Position numbers and translations under genes: made by a program. The notes under the pieces are model-generated. The model ran no database searches, was not told the origin of the DNA, and saw only the letters and a list, made by a program, of their open reading frames with translations. A DNA stretch of 5,298 bases from Clostridia bacterium (GTDB lineage Bacteria; Bacillota; Clostridia; Oscillospirales; Acutalibacteraceae): the NCBI GenBank assembly GCA_900755995.1, contig CAAEIM010000072.1:1-5298 (forward strand), given 5' to 3'. Position 1 is the first letter of the stretch. The number at the start of each line of letters is the position of its first letter. Positions 1-5,298 of this stretch are shown piece by piece.

Positions 1-1161
1 ATGGTCGGCTGCATAAAATAACTGCTGAAAAAGCTGTGTGTAAAGAATGGATACCAAGAAGTTGAAACTGGAGTCGTTATCCGGTATCAGTGCAAACAGT
101 GCCACCTTTTTCTCTCCGAGTGACTGCAAATCCAGTTCATCGGCAGAAGTAAGAGCAGCAAGACTCTCCAAGTTGAACTTTTCAAGCCTTGCTGCAAGGG
201 TTATCTGTATGGATTTTAATGTTTTGGAAGAACCGGAATGATAAGAGTGATAATACTTCAAAGCAATGTGATCAGGATTATCTATCATCAAATCCGAAAA
301 CAGATTATCAAGCGGAGAAGGACTTGGGTCATCCTCGTCCTCAATCGCCCCGGCTCTTAACATTTCCATTACCATTGCAAAATTCTGTTCTTCCGGCGGT
401 GCTTCATAATGCAGATAAAATACAAGTGCAAGCAGAAGCATTGACGCTGCCGTATCCCAAAACGGGTCATTGCTCTGTGAACCTTTCGGAGTGGTACTCT
501 TGAAAAGATTGGTTACGAGCTTCTGCACATCATTGTCGTTCTGCAAATATACAAACGGATTGTAACAATGGCTTTTCTCCATTGAAATCAAATCAAGCAC
601 ACGCACTTCGTAACCTTTCTTCTCAAGAAGATGTCCCGTATCTCGCAGGATTTCCCCTTTCGGGTCTAATATCACATAGCTGTTTCTGGCAGCATTCATA
701 ATATTAGGCTTTGCATAAAACCTCGTCTTACCTGCACCGGAGCCACCGCACACAAGCGTATTCAGATTTCGTCTGTGCTTCTTGGCATTAAGCCCAATGC
801 ACACATTCTGAGTCATCAGCTTATTTTCTGACAGCGGCTTTTGTCGGTACTTTTTATCAATGGCTCTGACATTGCCCCATTTGGCAGAACCGTGTTCTTC
901 TCGTCTGCGGTAATTCTTTCTTGTTGAGAAATAAATCCCGATACCCATTCCATAGCATAAAAGTAAAATGAGGACAGTTTTCAGGCTGTCCCCACATAAT
1001 TTTATGGAAAATGGATTATCAAAGAGTGTCGCAAGATTGGCTGCTATCTCCGGCAATCCTCCGCTTATGGAAGGTGCAATCAGAAGTGCCAGCCATATGA
1101 CCGGAACGATACCGACAATGGATAAAATAATGGCAGTCTGCCTGTCATTATCTCGCTTCAT
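1..1161 (-). CDS. VirD4/TraG-like type IV coupling protein, N-terminal part (runs off the left edge)
   Basis: This is the coupling ATPase of conjugation. It sits in the inner membrane, receives the relaxase-DNA complex and pumps it into the type IV secretion channel. The frame is open for exactly 387 codons from ATG 1161 to base 1 without a stop, so the C-terminal part is outside the window. Visible parts: a hydrophobic segment at about residues 10-30, a second at about 61-79, the HGSAKWG motif at 90-96 typical of TraG/VirD4 proteins, the Walker A loop GGSGAGKT at 139-146, and ILDPKGE at 164-170. The Walker B region is not reached. The start is supported by AGGA at 1174-1171, nine bases upstream. 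It overlaps the preceding 67-residue ORF by 14 bases, which suggests translational coupling. Closest in type to the VirD4-like proteins of C. difficile CTn / Tn1549 elements (family assignment from recalled motifs). No frameshift is seen. Confidence 0.95.
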   Translation of the reverse strand, partial: MKRDNDRQTAIILSIVGIVPVIWLALLIAPSISGGLPEIAANLATLFDNPFSIKLCGDSLKTVLILLLCYGMGIGIYFSTRKNYRRREEHGSAKWGNVRAIDKKYRQKPLSENKLMTQNVCIGLNAKKHRRNLNTLVCGGSGAGKTRFYAKPNIMNAARNSYVILDPKGEILRDTGHLLEKKGYEVRVLDLISMEKSHCYNPFVYLQNDNDVQKLVTNLFKSTTPKGSQSNDPFWDTAASMLLLALVFYLHYEAPPEEQNFAMVMEMLRAGAIEDEDDPSPSPLDNLFSDLMIDNPDHIALKYYHSYHSGSSKTLKSIQITLAARLEKFNLESLAALTSADELDLQSLGEKKVALFALIPDNDSSFNFLVSILYTQLFQQLFYAADH

Positions 1162-1351
1162 CTGAGCGTTTCCTTTCAATCACTTTGAACTTTTTCAATG
1201 GGGCATTTCCGACTTTTACAAGCAGGTCGTCTACTGCGTCTGCGGACTTGCCTTCCTCCATCAACTTTGTTTTCTCATCGTTTAAGGAGCGAATGACAAC
1301 ACCGTGTTCGTAATCGTCCAAAGCAATGTGGTAGAGTTTTTCTTTTTCCAT
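1148..1351 (-). CDS. Small conserved-looking hypothetical protein (67 aa)
   Basis: I do not recognise a named family. The 67-residue product is soluble-looking and charged (many K, E, D, R), with no membrane segment and no cysteine. It begins MEKEKLYHIALDDYEHG and has a basic end (PLKKFKVIERKRSDEAR). It is probably real: GGAGG at 1362-1358 lies six bases before the ATG, it begins 12 bases after the ArdC-like stop, and its end overlaps the VirD4-like start by 14 bases, so it closes an otherwise empty gap in the operon. Its position directly before the coupling protein suggests an accessory or regulatory role in transfer, but that is only inference from context. Confidence 0.75.
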   Translation of the reverse strand: MEKEKLYHIALDDYEHGVVIRSLNDEKTKLMEEGKSADAVDDLLVKVGNAPLKKFKVIERKRSDEAR

Positions 1352-1363
1352 ATCTGCCCTCCG

Positions 1364-2248
1364 TTATCTCTCATAGTCCTTTGAACGCACCTGCTTTTTG
1401 CGGAACATTTCATCAGAGATATGACTGTGAATTTCTGCCATTGCATTTCGAGTCTTGGAAAGCTCCGCACGGATTTCTTTCGGCTCTTTGGAAGCCAGTC
1501 CCTCCGGAATGCGGTTAATTGCAAAATTCTGTGTATCTACGCCATACTTCTTGCAAAGCATATATCCGATACACACTGCCTGAAAGCCCATATCCCTGCG
1601 GCTGTAACTTTCGCTGTTGATGGAAAGCTGTGCGTGTCCAAGTTCCTGAGCGACACACTGAGCAACTGCTACGCTGTCGCCCACATTACGCTTCACATAC
1701 AAGGTCTGCTTTTCATTATTATAGAAAGCTGCCATATTCGGATACGGAAGTTCATCGGTTGCCGCAACCTCCACCGGAGATACATCAAGCATTGTCGTGA
1801 TAAGTGCTTTCGGGTCACGGTTTGCTGATACTGCCGGAGCTTTTCTTCCATTTGTCTGCGTAACATCAAATACCTTTTTGACATTGTAGGAAATACCCGG
1901 AGAACCATCTGCTCTTGTGTATTCCACTGGTTCAAGGATAGAAATACTCTTTGCCCCTTTGGTAATCTTCACATTGTCCTTACCCCAATCATCAAAATCT
2001 TTAAGCTGTGTCGCCTGCGGATACTGACTGTAAATAAGGAGAGCATTTGCTGCGGAATATCTGTCCATTCGACTCTGCGTATCAAGAAAACTCTTGAATT
2101 TCTCAGGGTCACTCACAATCTCACGGGCAGCGTCATCAATCATCTGATAGACTTTTTCTTTTTCTGCTCGCTTCTTTTCTGCATACTCCTCTTTGGATAA
2201 TCTCGGCTGATTACCGCCAGCCTTTGCGGGTTTGAAATCATTTGTCAT
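1364..2248 (-). CDS. ArdC-N / zincin-like protein with degenerate metallopeptidase motif
   Basis: A 294-residue protein with an ArdC-type N-terminal domain (about residues 35-130: DPEKFKSFLDTQSRMDRYSAAN, then LLIYSQYPQAT, then a WG..VKITKGAKSI stretch), a fold known for single-stranded DNA binding in antirestriction proteins. A zincin-like domain follows at about 160-245. Where a catalytic HExxH is expected there is QELGH (201-205), and where the third ligand is expected (FQAExxxY in relatives as I recall them) there is FQAVCIGYM (223-230 region), so the peptidase is probably inactive. The end is basic and finishes SKDYER, the same tail as the DUF3846-type protein at the right edge. GAGAGG at 2263-2258, inside the end of the PcfB gene, sits nine bases before the ATG; the gap to PcfB is six bases. 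Likely role: protection or escort of transferred DNA. Family placement is firm for the N-terminal domain, less so for the C-terminal one. Confidence 0.85.
   Translation of the reverse strand: MTNDFKPAKAGGNQPRLSKEEYAEKKRAEKEKVYQMIDDAAREIVSDPEKFKSFLDTQSRMDRYSAANALLIYSQYPQATQLKDFDDWGKDNVKITKGAKSISILEPVEYTRADGSPGISYNVKKVFDVTQTNGRKAPAVSANRDPKALITTMLDVSPVEVAATDELPYPNMAAFYNNEKQTLYVKRNVGDSVAVAQCVAQELGHAQLSINSESYSRRDMGFQAVCIGYMLCKKYGVDTQNFAINRIPEGLASKEPKEIRAELSKTRNAMAEIHSHISDEMFRKKQVRSKDYER
1365..1384 (-). repeat. Repeat copy encoding the SKDYER tail (ArdC-like gene end)
   Basis: TCAAAGGACTATGAGAGATA, spanning the last codons and stop of the ArdC-like gene. It matches 19 of 20 bases at the end of the DUF3846-type gene (5008-5027), in the same orientation and the same reading frame; the one difference is a silent TAC/TAT... 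change in the tyrosine codon. Confidence 0.8.
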
Positions 2249-2254
2249 AGTGAA

Positions 2255-3049
2255 TTACCTCTCTTTTGTTTTGGGTTTCTTCTTCGGCTGACGGTGTACC
2301 GTCTGACCGTTTTTCTGCTGCGGCTTCTTTCCGTCTTTCTTAACCTCCGGCTCTTTACGCTCTGCTTCTTTTTGCTGTTTTGCCTGTGCCTTGTAACGGT
2401 CAAGTTTCTCTTTGACCGATGGCTTTTCCACTGGCTTTGCAACACCCTTATCAGATTGCGTTTCTACCGGCTCTGAGTTTTGCCTTGACAGAGGGCTTTT
2501 GTCTGTTTTGGCGACTGAGGGGTTTGCGTTTGCTCGCTCCTCTTTCTGCATTGGATTTCTGACTGCTTCTTCCATAATGATTTCACTTTTGGATTTGGTC
2601 GGCTTTTCTTTCTCAACCGCTTCACGGTCTGCGATAGCCTTCTCTGCTTCACTGACAATCGAAGCCTTATCCACCTTGCCAAGTTCAAATCTTTCAACGA
2701 TACGCTGAATTTTAGAAGCGTCCTCTGCTCTTGCAATAATATCTACCGGAGTGTTCTCTCCCTTTGTGTTCTTATCTCTGAGGACACAATAAAGAACGCC
2801 ATAGCGTTTTGCCTGTTCGGTAAACTTCTTCAAATCCTTTTGCGGAATGGAAAAGACTTTCAGCTCCTTGCCTGACTTAATCATATTGGTAAGCCTTGCT
2901 TTGCCCTTCGTCTTTTGTTCCTGCTTCAGAACCGATACCAAAAGCAATGCGATATTCTTCGCCGCCGAACCGCTTAATCTTGCAGCAACTTCAAATCCTT
3001 CAAGCGAAAGCCTAACGACCTGCTCTGCTGCGTCACCACCGTTGTTCAT
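2255..3049 (-). CDS. pcfB: PcfB-family (DUF3801) conjugation accessory protein
   Basis: A 264-residue protein of the PcfB/DUF3801 type. In plasmid pCF10, PcfB acts with the relaxase and helps dock the relaxosome to the coupling protein. The conserved part is about residues 1-125: MNNGGDAAEQVVRLSLEGFE at the start, a GSAAKNIALLLVSVL helix, then LKVFSIPQKDLKKF and a YGVLYCVLRDK strand, ending in AEDASKIQRIVERFELG. From about 126 to the end it is a low-complexity, lysine/glutamate/glutamine-rich, probably disordered tail finishing KPKTKER. I chose ATG 3049 because AGGAG lies at 3064-3060 with ten bases of spacing and the family N-terminus begins there. A longer frame from 3136 would lie inside the relaxase gene and lacks support. 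The start overlaps the relaxase end by 17 bases, which points to coupled translation. Confidence 0.88.
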   Translation of the reverse strand: MNNGGDAAEQVVRLSLEGFEVAARLSGSAAKNIALLLVSVLKQEQKTKGKARLTNMIKSGKELKVFSIPQKDLKKFTEQAKRYGVLYCVLRDKNTKGENTPVDIIARAEDASKIQRIVERFELGKVDKASIVSEAEKAIADREAVEKEKPTKSKSEIIMEEAVRNPMQKEERANANPSVAKTDKSPLSRQNSEPVETQSDKGVAKPVEKPSVKEKLDRYKAQAKQQKEAERKEPEVKKDGKKPQQKNGQTVHRQPKKKPKTKER

Positions 3050-4418
3050 AGCGTGATTTCTCCTTTCTCTGCTGTTTTTGTTCCTCTGTTTCGATATGCT
3101 CAAGGTTTTCTTCCATAACCTTTGACCTCTCCGCAATATCCTCGCAGAGTTTTACTTCCCGTCGGAGTTTTTTCAATTCTCCATTGATAGAAGCGATTTC
3201 ATCTTTTGCCGCCTGAAGCTGACCATCATCAATATTTGTTCTTATCTTTTTTCGGAGATGTGTTCTTCCGGCAATCAGATTTTTCATCTGCTCCTCTAAG
3301 GAAGTCTTATATGAAAAAAGCTGTTCGTCCGTGGAAATATTTTCTCGTCCGAGCAGCCTTACTTCATCAGTAATCTTATCGAGCTTCATCAAATCATCTT
3401 TCAAAAGATAATGAAGCCTTGCGTTATTCTGTTTCTTATACTTGGGCAGATAACCGAGTCTGTAACAGTAATACAGATACAACCCATAAAGTCCGCCTTT
3501 CTTTTTCAGCTTCTGCCCTCTGGTCTGCATACGGTACTGTCTTGGTTTATAAGTTGCCCTCTGGAACGGCTCAATCTCTGCCCATCTGTCACGATTTTCT
3601 TTGATACGCTCTACAATCCGGTCATTGGTATAATCTGCTCCGAGATTTTTCAGTCGTATCGGCTTATCGTATCCCTTTGGAATGACCGTCCAGTATTTTC
3701 GGCTTGGACTTAGGTTATAGACATATCCCATTTCCTTGAGAGCAAACTGAAATTCTTTCAGGGTCTTGCTGTGGTCGATAGCATAATCAATGGCTTCCTT
3801 TGCAACCGAGTAGCGTGTCGGCATACCTGCCTTTTCTTTCATCGTCAGATACTCCGACTGCTTACTGCGGTTCGGATTCGGGTCATAGTAAAGTCCGTAC
3901 TTCTCACAAATCCTGTCTGCAACTTTTCGGAATTTGAACCACGCTTTTTCCTCTCCCCACAAATGTTTGCCATCGACAAAAGAAATAGAGTTGATGACAA
4001 AATGGCAATGCAGGTGCTTTGTGTTCAGGTGGGTTGTCACAACGACCTGAAATCTTTTACCCCACACTTCATTTGCAAATTCCATTCCGATTTTCTGTGC
4101 CATCTCAGGAGATATATCTGTTTCCTTGAAACTCAAATATCCGTGATAGGCTTGGATACCGTCTGTCTTTTGGTACTGCTCCTTAACCGTTATGAACTGG
4201 TCACGGGCAATCGCCACATTACAGTTGATACCCTCAACATAAAATTCTCGCTCTGTTTTTTCTTCATCCTTTGCATAAGCAATAACATCAGCAAGAGCCT
4301 GATACTGTTCCGGTGAAAACTCCCTTTTGATATTTGCAGAAGTCTTTTCGGGATTAGTTGCATAGTCAATGACCTGACCGAGCCTTTCTGTTACCGACCA
4401 CAACTTTGTTACTGCCAT
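3033..4418 (-). CDS. MOBP-type relaxase / mobilization nuclease
   Basis: A 461-residue relaxase (Relaxase/Mobilization nuclease family) that nicks one strand at oriT, stays linked to the 5' end through a tyrosine, and pilots the DNA into the recipient. The N-terminal nuclease domain (about 1-150) has VIDYATNPEKT at 17-26; Y19 is my best candidate for the nucleophile. It carries the histidine cluster H130, H135, H137 and H139 followed by N143, the metal-binding motif III. N132 stands where many relatives, as I recall them, have aspartate. A middle region (about 185-330) is rich in R, K and Y and suits DNA binding. The C-terminal region (about 345-461) is highly charged and predicted coiled coil, ending KEKSRYEQRW. 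The start overlaps the MobC end by ten bases and has only a weak ribosome site, so coupled translation with MobC is likely. Similar to the relaxases of Tn1549-like elements. Confidence 0.93.
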   Translation of the reverse strand: MAVTKLWSVTERLGQVIDYATNPEKTSANIKREFSPEQYQALADVIAYAKDEEKTEREFYVEGINCNVAIARDQFITVKEQYQKTDGIQAYHGYLSFKETDISPEMAQKIGMEFANEVWGKRFQVVVTTHLNTKHLHCHFVINSISFVDGKHLWGEEKAWFKFRKVADRICEKYGLYYDPNPNRSKQSEYLTMKEKAGMPTRYSVAKEAIDYAIDHSKTLKEFQFALKEMGYVYNLSPSRKYWTVIPKGYDKPIRLKNLGADYTNDRIVERIKENRDRWAEIEPFQRATYKPRQYRMQTRGQKLKKKGGLYGLYLYYCYRLGYLPKYKKQNNARLHYLLKDDLMKLDKITDEVRLLGRENISTDEQLFSYKTSLEEQMKNLIAGRTHLRKKIRTNIDDGQLQAAKDEIASINGELKKLRREVKLCEDIAERSKVMEENLEHIETEEQKQQRKEKSRYEQRW

Positions 4419-4750
4419 TTCATTTCGCTCTGATTTGGACGAAGATATGTCCTCTCAATCTCTGACTGGAACTTATTCCACTTTGCAGCTTCATTCTTCA
4501 GCATAGGTGCGTCAATGAAACCAAGTGTATTCGCTTTGGCAGCAAGCTGATTGATGTTATTACCGATAGAGGAAAGTTCCCTCATCACATCATAGAAACG
4601 GTCATCGGGTTTCTCTTTCGGTTCGTAACCTCTGATAAGTAAACGGATAAGTCCTGCTTCGGAAAGACAAGCCTTCTTTGCCTTTGCTGCCAAGTCCTGT
4701 GCTTCCTTGCGGTTAAAGCGTACAATCTTCTGAATGTTTCTCTTTCTCAT
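4409..4750 (-). CDS. mobC: MobC-family relaxosome accessory protein
   Basis: A 113-residue MobC-type protein, which binds oriT next to the nick and helps open the DNA for the relaxase. About residues 8-42 resemble a ribbon-helix-helix DNA-binding unit (a KIVRF strand, then two helices ending LIRLLIRGYEPKE). The family signature LSSIGNNINQLAAKAN lies at 59-74, and a helix around 85-100 follows. The length is normal for small MobC proteins. The ATG at 4750 is preceded by AGGAAG at 4765-4760 with nine bases of spacing. It overlaps the DUF3789-type gene by 38 bases at its start and the relaxase by ten bases at its end, the usual mobC-relaxase arrangement. Confidence 0.92.
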   Translation of the reverse strand: MRKRNIQKIVRFNRKEAQDLAAKAKKACLSEAGLIRLLIRGYEPKEKPDDRFYDVMRELSSIGNNINQLAAKANTLGFIDAPMLKNEAAKWNKFQSEIERTYLRPNQSEMKWQ

Positions 4751-4871
4751 AATCGGTATCTTCCTTTCTCTTTACTCTGCAATCTTTGTTAATCTGGAAT
4801 AAGCACATCATCGTAACGCCAAGACAACTGCCGAGCAGTGTTCCGGCGGCGATAAGTAATAACTCTCTCAA
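4713..4871 (-). CDS. DUF3789-type small membrane protein, TTG start
   Basis: A 52-residue protein with one membrane segment at about residues 3-25 (ELLLIAAGTLLGSCLG followed by VTMMCLFQINK), then a charged, lysine/glutamate-rich tail on the other side. The pattern LLIAAGTLLGSCLGxxxMCLFQIN matches the small DUF3789 family found next to mobilization genes in Clostridia ICEs; its function is unknown. The frame can be read from an upstream TTG at 4907, but AAAGGAG sits eight bases before the TTG at 4871 (AGGAG 4884-4880) and the family match begins there, so I place the start at 4871. It overlaps mobC by 38 bases, so the hydrophilic tail is encoded in the same DNA as the MobC N-terminus. The two cysteines in and just after the membrane segment are notable but unexplained. 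Confidence 0.8.
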   Translation of the reverse strand: MRELLLIAAGTLLGSCLGVTMMCLFQINKDCRVKRKEDTDYEKEKHSEDCTL

Positions 4872-4879
4872 ATCAAGTT

Positions 4880-4884
4880 CTCCT
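4880..4884 (-). promoter_or_regulatory. Ribosome binding site that fixes the TTG start of the DUF3789-type gene
   Basis: AGGAG (within GAAAGGAG) eight bases upstream of TTG 4871. It lies only three bases after the stop codon (4890-4888) of the possible 29-codon leader ORF, so a ribosome ending the leader would sit on this site. Confidence 0.75.
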
Positions 4885-4887
4885 TTC

Positions 4888-4977
4888 TCACGGGGTATTA
4901 GGGGCAACCCCTAACGAGCCTTTTACCGTTTGGGAAACTATGTTTATCCAAATGGTCTGCTCGCTAAGATTAAACAT
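4888..4977 (-). CDS. Possible 29-codon leader peptide ORF
   Basis: ATG 4977 opens a 29-codon frame (begins MFNLSEQTIW, ends GVAPNTP) that stops at TGA 4890-4888, three bases before the ribosome site of the DUF3789-type gene. It fills most of the 135-base gap. For: GAGGAG lies directly before the ATG, the peptide sequence is not low-complexity, and the stop position would suit translational coupling. Against: AGGAG touches the ATG with no spacing, which is poor for initiation, and most of the frame coincides with inverted repeats that could by themselves explain conservation. An in-frame stop lies just upstream (TGA within CCTGAGAA), so it is not an extension of another gene. It could be a leader peptide or simply chance in an oriT or structured RNA. 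Confidence 0.4.
   Translation of the reverse strand: MFNLSEQTIWINIVSQTVKGSLGVAPNTP
4898..4914. repeat. Perfect 7-bp hairpin competing with the outer repeat arm
   Basis: TTAGGGG-CAA-CCCCTAA: a perfect seven-base stem with a three-base loop. It uses the same bases as the left outer arm (4901-4910), so it cannot form together with the outer stem. No T-run follows on either strand, so it does not look like an intrinsic terminator. In the minus-strand transcript it lies 13 bases before the AGGAG of the DUF3789-type gene. Confidence 0.75.
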
Positions 4978-4994
4978 CTCCTCTGGGTTGCCCC
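4901..4994. repeat. Nested inverted repeats upstream of the mobilization genes (candidate oriT or structured RNA leader)
   Basis: Outer arms GGGGCAACCC (4901-4910) and GGGTTGCCCC (4985-4994) are a perfect 10-base inverted repeat. Inside are CGAGC (4915-4919) with GCTCG (4959-4963), then ACCGTTTGG (4925-4933) with CCAAATGGT (4948-4956, one G-U on the plus strand, one A-C on the minus strand), then AAAC (4935-4938) with GTTT (4942-4945) around a TAT loop. All four pairs are in nested order, so one long imperfect hairpin is possible. The main asymmetry is a 21-base bulge (4964-4984) holding the GAGGAG and ATG of the leader ORF. The position, just before DUF3789-mobC-relaxase, suits an oriT or a cis-acting RNA. 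I see no match to a nic sequence that I know. Confidence 0.75.
4925..4956. repeat. Inner imperfect hairpin of the nested structure
   Basis: ACCGTTTGG and CCAAATGGT pair over nine positions with one G-U (plus strand), and AAAC/GTTT extend the stem towards a TAT loop after a 1x2 internal loop. As RNA it pairs better in plus-strand polarity (G-U) than in the direction of transcription (A-C mismatch), which slightly favours a DNA role such as a relaxase- or MobC-binding hairpin over a purely RNA role. Confidence 0.65.
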
Positions 4995-5006
4995 GTTCTC
5001 AGGCTA

Positions 5007-5298
5007 CTATCTCTCATAATCCTTTGATTTCGGCTTAAAAGGTTCAGCCACGATATTGCCGCCCACTTCCTTAGAAAAGCGTTCAGGATACTTGAACTGT
5101 TCCTTATACTTCTTCATCATATCGTCCGGCAAGCTCTGAAAGCTCTCACTCTCAGGCGGTGCATAACGGATAAAGAACTTGCCGCAGATAATATCAACTA
5201 TCTCTTTCTTATCGTTGTCCTGCACATAAACTGCACGGTTAAGCGGAAGTCCTCTCATCTTTCTTTCCTCATTACAGATGATTGCAACGTCATCGTCA
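5007..5298 (-). CDS. DUF3846-type protein, C-terminal part (enters from the right edge)
   Basis: The frame is open from the window edge to TAG 5009-5007, giving 96 visible residues; the true start is outside. The visible part begins DDDVAIICNEERKMRGLPLNRA, continues with a KEIVDIICGKFFIRYAP stretch, and then SLPDDMMKKYKEQFKYPERF. The pattern NEExxxxGLPLNRA...DIIxGxFFI matches DUF3846-type proteins common in Clostridia ICEs and phages. Their role is unknown; some are fused to ArdC-like or other accessory proteins in such elements. The extreme end, KPKSKDYER, is the tail shared with the ArdC-like protein of this window. The methionine codon at 5258 lies inside the conserved part and is not the start. 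It precedes the mobilization genes by 135 bases and may belong to the same transcript. Confidence 0.85.
   Translation of the reverse strand, partial: DDDVAIICNEERKMRGLPLNRAVYVQDNDKKEIVDIICGKFFIRYAPPESESFQSLPDDMMKKYKEQFKYPERFSKEVGGNIVAEPFKPKSKDYER
5008..5027 (-). repeat. Repeat copy encoding the SKDYER tail (DUF3846-type gene end)
   Basis: TCAAAGGATTATGAGAGATA, the partner of 1365-1384, in the same frame. Both genes end SKDYER, and similarity stops at the stop codon (TAG here, TAA in the ArdC-like gene) and just before the first base of the serine codon. Confidence 0.8.

Noticed and set aside
47..503. Two plus-strand open frames near the left edge
   Set aside because: The minus strand carries an uninterrupted coupling-protein frame here with clear motifs; the plus-strand frames are shadows.
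1421..1828. 135-codon open frame on the plus strand
   Set aside because: Antisense to the ArdC-like gene, with no domain signal and composition expected of a reverse-complement shadow.
2245..2736. Alternative minus-strand frames inside the PcfB gene, very rich in R, K and S
   Set aside because: Out-of-frame readings of the lysine-rich PcfB tail, without ribosome sites.
3050..3136. Upstream start for the PcfB gene at 3136
   Set aside because: The extra 29 residues lie inside the relaxase coding sequence and do not resemble the family; ATG 3049 has a good AGGAG site.
3771..4316. 181-codon open frame on the plus strand
   Set aside because: It lies wholly inside the relaxase gene, whose motifs are clear on the other strand; no ribosome site or recognisable domain. 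An antisense shadow.
4898..4924. Intrinsic terminator at the GC-rich hairpin
   Set aside because: The stem is followed by no T-run in either direction (TTTT at 4921-4924 is seven bases away from the stem on the plus strand, where nothing is transcribed).
4872..5006. Sigma-70 promoter in the gap before the mobilization genes
   Set aside because: I see no convincing pair of -35 and -10 boxes on the minus strand; a promoter here is possible but not supported.
4872..5006. A known nic-site sequence (RP4-like ATCCTG/C or IncQ-like GTGCGCCCT)
   Set aside because: Neither string is present in the gap on either strand, so the oriT idea rests on structure and position only.

Overview
The window is a block of conjugative-transfer genes from an integrative and conjugative/mobilizable element of the Tn1549 / C. 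difficile CTn type, as carried by gut Clostridia (Lachnospiraceae- or Ruminococcaceae-like hosts). The placement rests on gene content and order, on moderate-to-low G+C, and on strong AGGAG-type ribosome binding sites at most starts. No integrase, cargo gene or chromosomal flank is visible, so the host species and element boundaries cannot be given.

Every gene is on the minus strand and the genes are tightly packed, so the order of expression runs from high to low coordinates. (1) The C-terminal end of a DUF3846-type protein enters from the right edge (stop at 5007). (2) A 135-base gap (4872-5006) holds a remarkable set of nested inverted repeats and a possible 29-codon leader ORF. (3) A small DUF3789-type membrane protein with a TTG start (4871-4713). 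(4) MobC relaxosome protein (4750-4409). (5) MOBP-type relaxase (4418-3033). (6) PcfB/DUF3801-type protein (3049-2255). (7) ArdC-N/zincin-like protein with a damaged metal-binding motif (2248-1364). (8) A 67-residue protein of unknown function (1351-1148). (9) A VirD4/TraG-type coupling ATPase that starts at 1161 and runs off the left edge with no stop.

The genes form one functional set. MobC and the relaxase would bind and nick the origin of transfer. PcfB is expected to help bring the relaxosome to the coupling protein, and the VirD4-like ATPase would feed the relaxase-DNA complex into a type IV secretion channel encoded beyond the left edge. The ArdC-like protein may protect or accompany incoming single-stranded DNA. 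Overlaps of 38, 10, 17 and 14 bases, plus gaps of 6 and 12 bases, indicate one operon with translational coupling.

The most interesting part is the 4888-4994 segment. A perfect 10-base inverted repeat encloses further stems, one arm can instead form a competing local hairpin, and a short ORF starts in the unpaired bulge. It could be an oriT, a leader-peptide/RNA switch controlling the mobilization genes, or both. Secondary points are a nearly identical 20-base sequence encoding a shared SKDYER C-terminus on two unrelated proteins, and the loss of metal ligands in the ArdC-like protein.
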